A stretch of 64,000 nt of DNA from Morganella morganii_D (GCA_044772875.1 CP173058.1:3100001-3164000), one strand, 5' to 3'. Shown: positions 51,551 through 60,380, numbered from the stretch's first letter. Numbers and translations: made by a program. Notes: a model not told the origin generated them from the letters alone.

Positions 51551-53869
51551 ATGAAAGCACTCACCCTGGGACTCATCGGTAATCCCAATTCAGGGAAGAC
51601 CACGCTGTTTAACCAGTTAACCGGATCCAGACAACGCGTCGGCAACTGGGCCGGTGTGACCGTGGAACGGAAAATCGGTTATTTCACCACGCCGGAACAC
51701 AAGATTGAGCTGGTGGATTTGCCCGGCACCTATTCACTGACCACCATCTCCGAACAGACGTCCTTAGACGAACAGATTGCCTGTCACTTTATCCTCAGCG
51801 GTGAAGCGGACATGCTGATTAACGTCGTCGACGCGTCCAACCCGGAACGCAACCTCTACCTGACGCTGCAACTGCTGGAATTGGGTGTTCCCTGCATTAT
51901 TGCCCTCAATATGCTGGATATCGCCGATAAAGCGAATATCAATATTGATATCAAAGCACTGTCAGAGCGCCTCGGCTGTCCGGTCATCCCGCTGGTATCC
52001 ACCCGCGCGTCCGGTATCTGTGAGCTGAAAGCCGCGATCGACAAACACACGATGACACCGCATGAAGTGCTGGTGAACTATCCTGCCGCCCTGATCGACA
52101 GCATGAATACCCTCGCACAGTCGATCCCTGCGGAGGAATTCAGTGCCACACAGCGCCGCTGGCTGGCACTGCAAAGCCTGGAAGGGGATATCTACAGCCA
52201 GGCCCGCGCCGGTTTCACACCGGAGCATATGCAGTCTGTCCGCGATACTATGCAGGCACAGCAGCAGGAAGAGCCGGAACTGGTGATTGCGGATGCCCGT
52301 TACCAGACGATCGCGGATATCTGCGAAAAAACCATTGATAACAGCCATTCCGAGCCGAATAAACTGACCGCTGCGATGGACAGAATTGTCCTGAACCGCT
52401 GGCTGGGTGTGCCGGTATTTCTGTTTGTGATGTATCTGATGTTTGTGCTCGCCATCAATATCGGCGGGGCATTGCAGCCGCTGTTTGAAGGTGTTTCGGA
52501 AGCCATTTTCATTAACGGGACACAATGGCTGGGGATCACTCTCGGCTTCCCGGACTGGCTGACCATTTTCCTCGCCCAGGGGGTCGGCGGCGGTATCAAC
52601 ACCGTGCTGCCGCTGGTACCGCAAATCGGGATGATGTACCTGTTCCTCTCCTTCCTGGAAGACTCCGGTTATATGGCCCGCGCCGCGTTTGTGATGGACA
52701 GGCTGATGCAGGCGCTCGGACTGCCGGGTAAATCCTTTGTACCGCTGATTGTCGGTTTCGGCTGTAACGTGCCGTCCATTATGGGTGCCAGAACCCTGGA
52801 TGCACCGCGTGAACGCCTGATCACCGTCCTGATGGCACCGTTTATGTCCTGCGGGGCACGGCTGGCTATTTTCGCGGTTTTCGCCGCCGCCTTCTTCGGC
52901 AAAAACGGCGCAAGTATTGTATTTTCCCTGTATATCCTCGGGATTGTGGTGGCTATCCTCACCGGTCTGCTGCTCAAGCACACTATCATGCGCGGGGAAG
53001 CCTCACCGTTTGTGATGGAACTGCCGGTGTACCATGTGCCGCATATGAAAACGCTGTTTATGCAGACCTGGCAGCGTCTGAAAGGCTTTGTGGTGCGTGC
53101 CGGTAAAGTAATTATTATCGCCAGTATGGTGATCGGCGCGCTGAACAGCTTCAGCTTCTCCGGTAAACCGGCGGACAGCATCAATGATTCCGCGCTGGCC
53201 TCTGTCAGTAAAGTGGTCACCCCGCTGCTCAGCCCGATTGGTGTAACCAATGATAACTGGCAGGCAACTGTCGGCCTGATCACCGGCGCCATGGCGAAAG
53301 AAGTGGTAGTCGGGACACTGAATACCCTTTACACCGCCGAGAGCATCATCAACGAGCCGTTTGATCCGGAAGCCTTTGATTTATGGGATGAACTGGGTGA
53401 TGCGGTCAATGAAACCCTGGATTCTCTGGCAGAGACCTTCACTTTCGCGGCATTATCCAACCCGATTGAAGCCAGCAAAGGCGACGGTGAAATGGATGGC
53501 GGCACCATGGGTACCATGGCCGCGAAATTTGGTTCTGGTGTTGCAGCCTACAGCTATCTGATCTTTGTACTGCTGTATGTACCGTGTGTTTCTGTGATGG
53601 GGGCTGTTGCCCGTGAAACCAGCCGCGGCTGGATGACCTTCTCCATCCTGTGGGGTCTGAACGTGGCTTACTCACTGGCCGCCCTGTTCTACCAGGCGGC
53701 AACGTTCAGCGCTCATCCCGGCAGCAGTTCAGTGATTATCGCCGTAGTGGTGATTTTCAACCTGATCCTGTTTGCGCTTCTGCGCCGTACCCGCAGCCGT
53801 GTGAATCTGAGCTTCAGCCGTGATGCACACAGCCGCTGTGGTGGCTGCTCCGGCAACGAGTGCCACTGA
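51551..53869 (+). CDS. feoB: Ferrous iron permease FeoB
   Basis: Inner-membrane Fe(II) transporter with an N-terminal GTPase. It has 772 residues (E. coli 773). The G domain has G1 GNPNSGKTTLFNQLTG (residues 10-25), the switch region WAGVTVERK, G3 DLPGTYSLT, G4 ALNMLDIA and G5 VSTRASG. A GDI-like helical domain and then about eleven membrane helices follow, with two Gate motifs, including LIVGFGCNVPSIMGARTL and FMSCGARLAIFAVFAAAFF. The C-terminus is Cys-rich (HSRCGGCSGNECH). ATG 51551 matches the E. coli start; an in-frame TTG five codons earlier is unlikely. Confidence 0.97.
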   Translation: MKALTLGLIGNPNSGKTTLFNQLTGSRQRVGNWAGVTVERKIGYFTTPEHKIELVDLPGTYSLTTISEQTSLDEQIACHFILSGEADMLINVVDASNPERNLYLTLQLLELGVPCIIALNMLDIADKANINIDIKALSERLGCPVIPLVSTRASGICELKAAIDKHTMTPHEVLVNYPAALIDSMNTLAQSIPAEEFSATQRRWLALQSLEGDIYSQARAGFTPEHMQSVRDTMQAQQQEEPELVIADARYQTIADICEKTIDNSHSEPNKLTAAMDRIVLNRWLGVPVFLFVMYLMFVLAINIGGALQPLFEGVSEAIFINGTQWLGITLGFPDWLTIFLAQGVGGGINTVLPLVPQIGMMYLFLSFLEDSGYMARAAFVMDRLMQALGLPGKSFVPLIVGFGCNVPSIMGARTLDAPRERLITVLMAPFMSCGARLAIFAVFAAAFFGKNGASIVFSLYILGIVVAILTGLLLKHTIMRGEASPFVMELPVYHVPHMKTLFMQTWQRLKGFVVRAGKVIIIASMVIGALNSFSFSGKPADSINDSALASVSKVVTPLLSPIGVTNDNWQATVGLITGAMAKEVVVGTLNTLYTAESIINEPFDPEAFDLWDELGDAVNETLDSLAETFTFAALSNPIEASKGDGEMDGGTMGTMAAKFGSGVAAYSYLIFVLLYVPCVSVMGAVARETSRGWMTFSILWGLNVAYSLAALFYQAATFSAHPGSSSVIIAVVVIFNLILFALLRRTRSRVNLSFSRDAHSRCGGCSGNECH

Positions 53870-53882
53870 GAAGGACACGGAC

Positions 53883-54116
53883 ATGATCAGCCTGATCGCA
53901 GTACGTGACGCCATTGCACTGAACGGCCGGGCAGACGCCCGGCTTCTCAGCCACCAGCTGAATGCCCCGGAAACTCTGGTACAGGTCATTATGGAAAAGC
54001 TGGCCGCCATGGGAAAAATCGAGGCCGTGGATGTCAGCAGCTGCCTGAGCAGCAGCTGCAAACAATGCCCGGAAAGTCAGGGCTGCGACACAAAGGTGTA
54101 CCAGATCCATTCATGA
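53883..54116 (+). CDS. feoC: FeoC iron-sulfur winged-helix protein
   Basis: Small cytosolic partner of FeoB in gamma-proteobacteria, proposed to bind an oxygen-sensitive [4Fe-4S] cluster and to shield FeoB from FtsH proteolysis (shown in Salmonella). It has 77 residues. A winged-helix N-terminal part (SLIAVRDAIALNGRADARLLSHQL) leads to the four-Cys stretch SSCLSSSCKQCPESQGCDT, whose spacing matches E. coli FeoC. AAGGA precedes the ATG, and it starts 13 bp past the feoB stop. Confidence 0.92.
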   Translation: MISLIAVRDAIALNGRADARLLSHQLNAPETLVQVIMEKLAAMGKIEAVDVSSCLSSSCKQCPESQGCDTKVYQIHS

Positions 54117-54117
54117 A

Positions 54118-54143
54118 AAATACCCGCCGTTATGCGGGTATTT
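54118..54143. terminator. Bidirectional terminator between feoC and bioH
   Basis: A 10-bp stem (AAATACCCGC / GCGGGTATTT) with a 6-nt loop and T-rich flank begins right after the feoC stop and ends 6 bp before the bioH stop. It serves both convergent genes. Confidence 0.82.
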
Positions 54144-54148
54144 CTTTA

Positions 54149-54919
54149 TTATTTAACAAACCCCGTCAACGTCTCACAAAACTCATCCGGATGTGAAATA
54201 AATGGTGCGTGGGCGCTGTTACGCATAATAACGGATGACGATGATGGCAATTGCTCATCCAGCAGTGACGCGACTTTGCGCGGTACCAGCCCGTCGAGAT
54301 AGCCGTAGATACGCAGGAACGGCATCTTCAGGGACGACAGTCCGCTGCGCAGATCAGCCGTTCTCAGAATCTCCAGCCCGGCATTCAGTACCGCCGCATC
54401 CGGCATCGGTTGTTCCAATACCACAGACTTCAGTGTGCGGGCATCCTGACGGGCACTTGCGGTACCCAGTGTCTGCAATGCCAGAAAACGCTCCGCCGTG
54501 CGCTGAAAATCCGTTGCAAGCTGATGCTGAAAACCGCTCAGTACAGTAGGTTTAATCCCCGGCCAGCCTTCCTCTTCCTGTGCGCCAAAGCTGGGGGAAG
54601 AACAAATCGTCACCAGATGACTCACCGCCTGCGGGTAGCGCAGCGCAATATCCGTTGCCACCAGTCCGCCCAGCGACCAGCCTGCCAGTACCGCATTTTC
54701 CGGCATCTGTGCAAATACAGTATCTGACATCTCCGTCAACGGCATTTCACCAAATTCCTGACTGCGTCCGTAACCCGGTAAGTCAACCTTGTGAATACGG
54801 AAATGCGGGGCGAGCCGCATTTCAATGCTGTTCCACACTTCGCTGTTCAGTCCCCAGCCGTGTAACAGCACAAGATCGCGCGGCCCCTGTCCGCTCTGCT
54901 GCCAAAAAAGCGTTGCCAT
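54149..54919 (-). CDS. bioH: Pimeloyl-[acyl-carrier protein] methyl ester esterase BioH
   Basis: Alpha/beta hydrolase that removes the methyl group from pimeloyl-ACP methyl ester, closing the BioC-BioH route to biotin. It has 256 residues, the E. coli length. The nucleophile is the Ser in LAGWSLGGLVA (residue about 82). The acid is in YGYLDGLVP and the His in RNSAHAPFISHPD. The oxyanion region is LLHGWGLNSEVW. ATG 54919 is chosen for AAGGAAAC upstream; the frame stays open far upstream into gntX antisense, which is not real coding. It is divergent from gntX, as in E. coli. Confidence 0.95.
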   Translation of the reverse strand: MATLFWQQSGQGPRDLVLLHGWGLNSEVWNSIEMRLAPHFRIHKVDLPGYGRSQEFGEMPLTEMSDTVFAQMPENAVLAGWSLGGLVATDIALRYPQAVSHLVTICSSPSFGAQEEEGWPGIKPTVLSGFQHQLATDFQRTAERFLALQTLGTASARQDARTLKSVVLEQPMPDAAVLNAGLEILRTADLRSGLSSLKMPFLRIYGYLDGLVPRKVASLLDEQLPSSSSVIMRNSAHAPFISHPDEFCETLTGFVK

Positions 54920-54955
54920 AGTTATTGTTTCCTTATTTATCCGGAGGGAAGACGG

Positions 54956-55639
54956 ATGGTTATTATTGAGAATTACTGCCTGCTGTGCAATCAGCCGCTG
55001 GCAATTGCTGCACACGGTATCTGCGGATTCTGTGAACGGGGGCTGCCGGAGATGCCTCCGGTCTGCCGGCGCTGCGGCCTGCCGCTGGTGACACCGGAAC
55101 CGGAATGCGGCCGCTGTCTGCAATCCCCGCCGCCATGGCAGAGCCTGCTGGCCGTGACCGGCTATCAGCCGCCGCTGGCCACCCTGGTTCACCACCTCAA
55201 ATACAGCGGGCAGACCCACGTTGCCCGGACGCTGGCAAGACTGCTGCTGCGCCGGGTTCTGGCAGCTTACCGCGCAGGGGAATTTCCGAAACCGGATCTG
55301 CTGCTCAGTGTGCCGCTTTACCGTTACCGGCAATGGCAGCGAGGCTTTAACCAGAGTGATCTTATCACCCGCCCGCTGGCAAAATGGCTGCGCTGCCCTT
55401 ATGACAGTTCCGGCCTTATCCGCACCCGTGCTACACTGAGCCAGCGGATGCTGTCCCGCCGGCAGCGCATGACAAACCTGTCTTCTGCTTTTGCTTTAAC
55501 CCGTGATGTCCGCGGACTGCACATTGCACTGACCGATGATGTCATCACAACAGGAGCGACCATGACAGCGCTGTCTGAATTGCTCATTCGTGCGGGTGCG
55601 GCGGCAGTCCGGGTGTGGTGCCTTTGCCGCACCTTGTAG
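54956..55639 (+). CDS. gntX: ComF-family phosphoribosyltransferase-like protein GntX
   Basis: Cytosolic protein of the ComF/GntX family, historically linked to gluconate uptake and natural competence; the biochemical role is not settled. It has 227 residues, as E. coli GntX (YhgH). The N-terminal zinc-binding part has paired Cys (YCLLCNQ, CGFC, CRRCGLP, ECGRC). The PRTase motif is LTDDVITTGATMTAL near the C-terminus, and LLSVPLYRYRQWQRGFNQSD is typical of ComF. GGAGGGAAG lies upstream of the ATG. It is followed after about 60 bp by nfuA. Confidence 0.92.
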   Translation: MVIIENYCLLCNQPLAIAAHGICGFCERGLPEMPPVCRRCGLPLVTPEPECGRCLQSPPPWQSLLAVTGYQPPLATLVHHLKYSGQTHVARTLARLLLRRVLAAYRAGEFPKPDLLLSVPLYRYRQWQRGFNQSDLITRPLAKWLRCPYDSSGLIRTRATLSQRMLSRRQRMTNLSSAFALTRDVRGLHIALTDDVITTGATMTALSELLIRAGAAAVRVWCLCRTL

Positions 55640-55700
55640 TGCACCCGCAAATGGGCGTATTATAACCAACCGGAACAGTCAACTATTTTTGGGCAATGTT

Positions 55701-56279
55701 ATGATTACTATTACTGACGCTGCGCAGGCACATTTTTCCAAACTGCTTGCCAACCAGGAACCCGGCACACAAATCCGTGTTTTTGTTATTAACCCGGGCA
55801 CTCCCAATGCGGAATGCGGAGTCTCTTATTGTCCGCCTGATGCTGTGGAAGCGACCGATACCGCGCTGCCGTTTGAGCAACTGACCGCCTATGTTGATGA
55901 ACTGAGCGCACCGTTCCTTGAAGAAGCCGTGATCGACTTCGTGACCGATCAGCTCGGCTCTCAGCTCACCTTAAAAGCCCCGAACGCCAAAATGCGTAAA
56001 GTGGCTGATGATGCCCCGCTGATCGAGCGTGTCGAGTATGTTCTGCAATCTCAGATCAACCCGCAGCTGGCCAGTCACGGCGGCCGTGTTTCCCTGATGG
56101 AAATCACGGATGAAGGCTATGCCATCCTCCAGTTCGGCGGTGGCTGTAACGGCTGCTCTATGGTGGATGTCACCCTGAAAGAAGGGATCGAAAAAGAGTT
56201 ACTGAATATGTTTGCCGGTGAACTGAAAGGCGTTAAAGACCTGACTGAACATCAGCGCGGCGAACACTCTTATTACTGA
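55701..56279 (+). CDS. nfuA: Fe/S biogenesis protein NfuA
   Basis: Carrier of [4Fe-4S] clusters to target enzymes such as lipoate synthase under iron or oxidative stress. It has 192 residues (E. coli 191). The N-terminal degenerate A-type domain (MITITDAAQAHFSKLLANQEPGTQIRVFV) lacks a full Cys set, as expected. The C-terminal Nfu domain has the cluster-binding CNGC in QFGGGCNGCSMVDVTL. ATG 55701 matches the family start; the ribosome site is weak (GGGCAATGTT). An in-frame extension back into gntX is not supported. Confidence 0.96.
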   Translation: MITITDAAQAHFSKLLANQEPGTQIRVFVINPGTPNAECGVSYCPPDAVEATDTALPFEQLTAYVDELSAPFLEEAVIDFVTDQLGSQLTLKAPNAKMRKVADDAPLIERVEYVLQSQINPQLASHGGRVSLMEITDEGYAILQFGGGCNGCSMVDVTLKEGIEKELLNMFAGELKGVKDLTEHQRGEHSYY

Positions 56280-56321
56280 TAATGCTGTACCGGCCGGATA
56301 TCGCGCGGCCGTGATAATATA

Positions 56322-56344
56322 CTGCCCGGTTATCCGCCGGGCAG
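56322..56344 (+). terminator. Hairpin between nfuA and glpE
   Basis: The stem CTGCCCGG / CCGGGCAG with a 7-nt loop lies 42 bp after the nfuA stop and is followed by GTTTCC. It may be a partial terminator separating nfuA from the glp genes. Confidence 0.45.
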
Positions 56345-56398
56345 GTTTCCGGCGGTGCTCTGTCACCGCTGATATTCACCTGCATACGAAAAATCATT

Positions 56399-56725
56399 AT
56401 GGAACAAATCCGCTTAATCTCACCGGATACGGCGTATGAACTCTGGCAGCAGAAAGGGGCTGTTCTGGTTGATATCCGTGATCCGCAAAGCTTCCGCGCC
56501 GGGCACACTGACGGCGCCTTCCACCTGACAAACGACACCGTGAATGCCTTCATGGATCAGACAGATTATGAGCAGCCGGTTATGGTCATGTGTTACCATG
56601 GACACAGCAGTCAGGGCGCGGCTCAGTATCTGCTTAATGTCGGCTATGAAACGGTATACAGTATCAACGGCGGCTTTGAAGCCTGGTTGCGAAACTACCC
56701 GGACACAGTCAGGTCACTCGCTTAA
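56399..56725 (+). CDS. glpE: Thiosulfate sulfurtransferase GlpE
   Basis: Single-domain rhodanese that moves sulfane sulfur from thiosulfate to cyanide or thioredoxin. It has 108 residues, identical to E. coli GlpE. The active-site Cys is in VMVMCYHGHSSQGAAQYL (residue about 65), and VLVDIRDPQSFRAGHTDGAFHL is the rhodanese CH2A-type region. It is 14 bp ahead of glpG in the glpEGR run. Confidence 0.96.
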   Translation: MEQIRLISPDTAYELWQQKGAVLVDIRDPQSFRAGHTDGAFHLTNDTVNAFMDQTDYEQPVMVMCYHGHSSQGAAQYLLNVGYETVYSINGGFEAWLRNYPDTVRSLA

Positions 56726-56739
56726 CAACGGACAGCTAT

Positions 56740-57573
56740 ATGGTTTATCTGATCACCATCGCCAACCCGCGGATTGCCCAGTCATTTATCGATTATATGG
56801 CGTCCAGGGATATTGAGCTTACCATGCGTGCCACCCGCGAAGGGCGCGGCGCGGAACTGTGGCTCGGCGACGAAAGCAAGCTGGCACAGACTCAGGCTGA
56901 GCTGGAAACTTTTATGCGTGACCCGATGAATAAACGCTACCTCGCGGCCAGCTGGGAATCCGGTGAAACCGACTCCCCGTTCCGCTATCCGGCCTCCCGT
57001 GTCTTCAGTAATCTGGTGACTCCGGCGGGGCCGCTGACCATCACTATCACGGTACTGTGTGCACTGGTATTTTTGTGGATGCAGATAAGCGGTACCGGCG
57101 CGGTGATGGCATATCTGGCATGGCCGCAGCCTGACCGGCAGGGCGAACTGTGGCGGTGGGTAAGCCCGGTTTTCCTGCATTTCGGCCTGACCCATATTCT
57201 GATGAACCTGGCGCTGTGGTGGTATCTCGCCGGTCAGGTGGAAAAACAGCTCGGCAGCGGACGGCTGCTGGTGATCACGCTTATCTCTGCCCTGGTCAGT
57301 TGCTGGTCGCAATCCTTTTTCAGCGGCTCATCCTTCGGCGGCTTGTCCGGCGTGGTTTTCGCGCTGATCGGTTATGTCTGGTACACCGGCGCACGCAATC
57401 CGTCCGCCGGTATTTATCTGCCCGCCGCCATGATGGTGTTCTCGGTATTGTGGCTGGTTATCGGTTATTTCGATTTATTTGGTACAATACCGATCGCAAA
57501 TATGGCTCATGCATCCGGTCTGGCGACCGGCCTGCTGATGGCTGTATGGGATAACCGCCGCCGGGCGGCCTGA
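56740..57573 (+). CDS. glpG: Rhomboid intramembrane protease GlpG
   Basis: Inner-membrane serine protease that cleaves transmembrane segments, including orphan membrane proteins. It has 277 residues (E. coli 276). A cytosolic N-terminal domain (about 1-85) precedes six helices. The catalytic Ser is in FGGLSGVVFALIGY (about residue 202) and the catalytic His in ANMAHASGLATGLL (about 255). The HFGLTHILMNLALWWYLAGQVEKQLG segment with the conserved HxxxN is the L1/TM2 region. Confidence 0.97.
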   Translation: MVYLITIANPRIAQSFIDYMASRDIELTMRATREGRGAELWLGDESKLAQTQAELETFMRDPMNKRYLAASWESGETDSPFRYPASRVFSNLVTPAGPLTITITVLCALVFLWMQISGTGAVMAYLAWPQPDRQGELWRWVSPVFLHFGLTHILMNLALWWYLAGQVEKQLGSGRLLVITLISALVSCWSQSFFSGSSFGGLSGVVFALIGYVWYTGARNPSAGIYLPAAMMVFSVLWLVIGYFDLFGTIPIANMAHASGLATGLLMAVWDNRRRAA

Positions 57574-57657
57574 ATAATAATGAAAATATGACACCGCCGC
57601 CGCATATAACGGCACAATCCTGAATGTGCGGTGGTACTGATCTGACCGGGGGATTTT

Positions 57658-58416
57658 GTGAAACAAACACAGCGTCATGATGCTATCGTTGAATTAGTCA
57701 GTAAACAGGGCTATGTCAGCACAGAAGAGCTGGTTGAGCACTTTAAGGTCAGTCCGCAGACCATCCGCCGTGATCTTAATGAGCTGGCAGAGCAGAATAA
57801 AATCCACCGTCACCACGGCGGCGCAGCACAGCCGTCCAGCTCGGTGAACGCCGCCTATCATGAACGTAAAAGCATGTGGTCGGATGAAAAACGCCGGATT
57901 GCCCGCCGTGTCGCGGCGCTGATCCCGGATGGTGCCACTCTGTTTATTGATATCGGCACCACACCGGAAGCTGTTGCGCATGAACTGCTGGAACATAAAA
58001 ATCTGCGTATTGTCACCAATAACCTCAATGTCGCCACCCTGCTGATGGCAAAAGACGATTTCCGTCTGATCCTGGCCGGTGGTGAAGTCCGTTCCCGTGA
58101 CGGCGGAATTGTCGGTGAAGCCACACTCGATTTTATCTCTCAGTTCCGCCTGGATTTCGGTATTCTCGGGATCAGCGGCATTGATACTGACGGCTCCCTG
58201 CTGGAGTTTGATTATCATGAAGTCCGCACCAAACGGGCGATCATTGAAAACTCCCGCTGTGTGATGCTCGTTACCGACCATTCTAAATTCGGCCGCAACG
58301 CGATGGTCAACCTCGGTAATATGGGGCTGATTGATTGCCTGTTTACCGACAAACGCCCGCCGGAAAGCATCATCAAAATCCTGGACGAACAACAGGTTCA
58401 GCTCGAAGTCTGCTGA
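57658..58416 (+). CDS. glpR: Glycerol-3-phosphate regulon repressor GlpR
   Basis: DeoR-family repressor of glycerol and glycerol-3-phosphate genes, released by glycerol-3-phosphate. It has 252 residues, as in E. coli. The N-terminal HTH is YVSTEELVEHFKVSPQTIRRDLNELAEQNKIHRHHGGA. The C-terminal sugar-phosphate-binding domain includes LFIDIGTTPEAVAHELL, IVTNNLNVA and DGSLLEFDYHEVRTKRAII. Translation begins at GTG 57658, with GGGGGA nine bases upstream, matching the E. coli N-terminus MKQTQRH. Its target sites appear just ahead of glpD. Confidence 0.96.
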   Translation: MKQTQRHDAIVELVSKQGYVSTEELVEHFKVSPQTIRRDLNELAEQNKIHRHHGGAAQPSSSVNAAYHERKSMWSDEKRRIARRVAALIPDGATLFIDIGTTPEAVAHELLEHKNLRIVTNNLNVATLLMAKDDFRLILAGGEVRSRDGGIVGEATLDFISQFRLDFGILGISGIDTDGSLLEFDYHEVRTKRAIIENSRCVMLVTDHSKFGRNAMVNLGNMGLIDCLFTDKRPPESIIKILDEQQVQLEVC

Positions 58417-58512
58417 TTATCTCTGCCCGCGTCACCGCCCGGTGGCGCGGTATTTCACCGTCTTTTCACGCCGCCTTAATCCACCACTCTTTGTATGGAT
58501 ATGCTAACGAAT

Positions 58513-58528
58513 TGTTACCCATGTCACG
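58513..58528. promoter_or_regulatory. CRP-like site upstream of glpD
   Basis: TGTTA-CCCATG-TCACG matches eight of ten conserved positions of TGTGA-N6-TCACA. It lies about 105 bp before glpD. E. coli glpD is CRP-activated, so catabolite control is plausible. Confidence 0.45.
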
Positions 58529-58550
58529 GAGAACGTTTTTTTATGTCCGG

Positions 58551-58570
58551 AATGTTGGAATATCGTTCAT
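58551..58570. promoter_or_regulatory. GlpR operator-like site 2 (glpD)
   Basis: AATGTTGGAATATCGTTCAT resembles the GlpR half-sites ATGTTCG and CGAACAT, with a few mismatches. It lies 30 bp upstream of the better operator, suggesting cooperative GlpR binding over the glpD promoter. Confidence 0.55.
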
Positions 58571-58580
58571 ATTGAACTAT

Positions 58581-58600
58581 TATGAGCGATAACGAACATT
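58581..58600. promoter_or_regulatory. GlpR operator-like site 1 (glpD)
   Basis: TATGAGCGATAACGAACATT closely matches the GlpR consensus WATGTTCGWTAWCGAACATW, with one half (CGAACATT) perfect. It lies 31 bp before the glpD ATG, so GlpR would block transcription from here. Confidence 0.78.
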
Positions 58601-58631
58601 AAAGAACAAATGTGGTCATGCGGGAGTGAGG

Positions 58632-60119
58632 ATGGAAACGAAAGACTTGATCGTTATCGGAGGCGGAATCAACGGTGCGGGCATTGCCGCAGATGCAGCA
58701 GGACGCGGGCTGTCTGTGCTGATGCTGGAAGCACGGGATCTGGCCTGTGCCACCTCATCAGCCAGTTCAAAACTGATCCACGGCGGATTGCGCTATCTCG
58801 AACATTATGAGTTTCGTTTGGTGAGCGAAGCGCTGGCTGAACGCGAAGTTTTATTAAAAATGGCGCCGCATATCGCCTTCCCGATGCGTTTCCGTCTGCC
58901 GCATCAGCCGCATCTGCGCCCGGCATGGATGATCCGTGCAGGGCTGTTTCTGTATGACCATCTTGGTAAACGCACCACACTACCGGGCAGCCGTGGCCTG
59001 ACCTTCAGCAGCGCTTCCCCGCTGAAAGCAGAATTCAGAAAAGGGTTTGAATATTCCGACTGCTGGGTGGACGATGCCCGCCTGGTGGTTCTGAATGCAC
59101 AGGAAGTCGTGCGGCAGGGCGGCGAAGTCCGCACACGGACAAAAGTCACCCGAGCATGGCGCGAAAACGGTTTATGGCAGGTGGAAGCTGAAAATACCCT
59201 GACCGGCGAAACCCTGCGCCGGCAGGCAAAAGGGCTGGTCAATGCCGCCGGTCCGTGGGTGAAAACCTTCTTTGATGACGGATTACAGCTCAAATCCCCT
59301 TACGGCATCCGTCTCATCAAAGGCAGCCACATTGTGGTACCGCGCGTTCACAACGAGCCGCAGGCCTATATCCTGCAAAACGAAGATCATCGTATTGTGT
59401 TTGTCATCCCGTGGATGGATGAATTTTCAATTATCGGCACCACTGACGTGGAATATCACGGTGATCCGGCGGACGTTAAAATTGATGATAACGAAATTAA
59501 TTATCTGCTGGATGTCTATAACGAGCACTTCCGCAAAACCCTGACACGTGAGGATATCCGCTGGACATACTCCGGCGTCCGTCCGCTGTGTGATGATGAA
59601 TCTGATTCACCACAGGCAATCACCCGCGATTACACACTCGATTTGCATGATGATAACGGGCAGACACCGCTGTTGTCCGTCTTCGGCGGCAAACTCACCA
59701 CTTACCGCAAGCTCGGCGAACACGCACTGGATAAACTGGCGGAATACTATCCGCAGGCCGGGAAAGCATGGACAAAACAGGCGGTACTGACCGGCGGTGA
59801 ACTGAACGGCCGGACCCGTGATGATTATGCCCGGGTGCTGACAGCACGCTGGTCATGGCTGCCGAACGGCCTGGCACTGCGCCTTGCCCGTACCTACGGC
59901 AGTCAGACAGAAAAAATCATCGGTGATGCACAGTCCCTCAGCGATCTCGGGCAGTTATTCGGCCATAACCTGTATGAAGCCGAACTGCGCTACCTGGTAC
60001 AGAACGAATGGGTGATCACCGCAGAAGATGCGCTCTGGCGCAGAACCAAGCTGGGAATGTGGCTCACACAGGAAGAACAGCTTCAGGTGGAGCAGTGGCT
60101 CCGCCGGGCAGAACAGTAA
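58632..60119 (+). CDS. glpD: Aerobic glycerol-3-phosphate dehydrogenase GlpD
   Basis: Membrane-associated FAD enzyme that oxidises glycerol-3-phosphate to dihydroxyacetone phosphate and passes electrons to quinone. It has 495 residues (E. coli 501). The N-terminal dinucleotide fold is DLIVIGGGINGAGIAADAAGRG, then SSKLIHGGLRYLEHYEF (substrate-site Arg and His). YGIRLIKGSHIVVPR and TYSGVRPLCDDE are further family motifs, and FGGKLTTYR is near residue 350. ATG 58632 aligns with E. coli METKDLIVIGGG and has GGAG upstream. It follows glpR on the same strand, whereas in E. coli glpD and glpEGR are divergent. Confidence 0.97.
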   Translation: METKDLIVIGGGINGAGIAADAAGRGLSVLMLEARDLACATSSASSKLIHGGLRYLEHYEFRLVSEALAEREVLLKMAPHIAFPMRFRLPHQPHLRPAWMIRAGLFLYDHLGKRTTLPGSRGLTFSSASPLKAEFRKGFEYSDCWVDDARLVVLNAQEVVRQGGEVRTRTKVTRAWRENGLWQVEAENTLTGETLRRQAKGLVNAAGPWVKTFFDDGLQLKSPYGIRLIKGSHIVVPRVHNEPQAYILQNEDHRIVFVIPWMDEFSIIGTTDVEYHGDPADVKIDDNEINYLLDVYNEHFRKTLTREDIRWTYSGVRPLCDDESDSPQAITRDYTLDLHDDNGQTPLLSVFGGKLTTYRKLGEHALDKLAEYYPQAGKAWTKQAVLTGGELNGRTRDDYARVLTARWSWLPNGLALRLARTYGSQTEKIIGDAQSLSDLGQLFGHNLYEAELRYLVQNEWVITAEDALWRRTKLGMWLTQEEQLQVEQWLRRAEQ

Positions 60120-60130
60120 CGATAACAACA

Positions 60131-60160
60131 CAGACCGGCTCAGAATGCCGGTCTGGTTCT
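60131..60160 (+). terminator. Terminator after glpD
   Basis: A 9-bp stem (CAGACCGGC / GCCGGTCTG) with a 7-nt loop is followed by GTTCTTTAT. It starts 12 bp past the glpD stop, and its T-rich tail reaches the end of the minus-strand pseudogene. Confidence 0.65.
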
Positions 60161-60380
60161 TTATGACCTCAGCGCCGGAGATTGCACCAGTACGCTGCCG
60201 TTTCCGGGCACAATAAACTGCGGCAGCAGAGATAAATACATCATCACCATTTTCGGTCTTGCCAGACTGGCCAGAAACCTCATGGTGAACAGTTTTTCCG
60301 GCTTATCTTCCGGTAAATCCCTGCACCGGAAATGCAAAGCACCCGCCCGATTTCCCTGACAAAGTGAACGGGAAATCAGA
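60161..60380 (-). pseudogene. Remnant of a LysE/RhtB-type exporter gene
   Basis: An open minus-strand stretch without a start codon or ribosome site. Its upstream part reads QNPYLISRSLCQGNRAGAL, like the N-terminal NxxL...RQGRRAG segment of LysE/RhtB exporters. Its downstream part reads MRFLASLARPKMVMMYLSLLPQFI, like the mid-protein NPK-x(4)-(F/Y)-x(4)-PQF motif. The two segments lie much closer together than in an intact 200-residue LysE protein, so an internal deletion is likely. By-eye homology only. The next 400 bp (60380-60790) hold no gene I can defend. Confidence 0.45.

Noticed and set aside
51962..52981. A 339-codon open frame antisense to feoB
   Set aside because: Shadow of feoB; the translation is rich in His, Gln and Arg as expected for antisense of GC-rich coding DNA, with no family signature.
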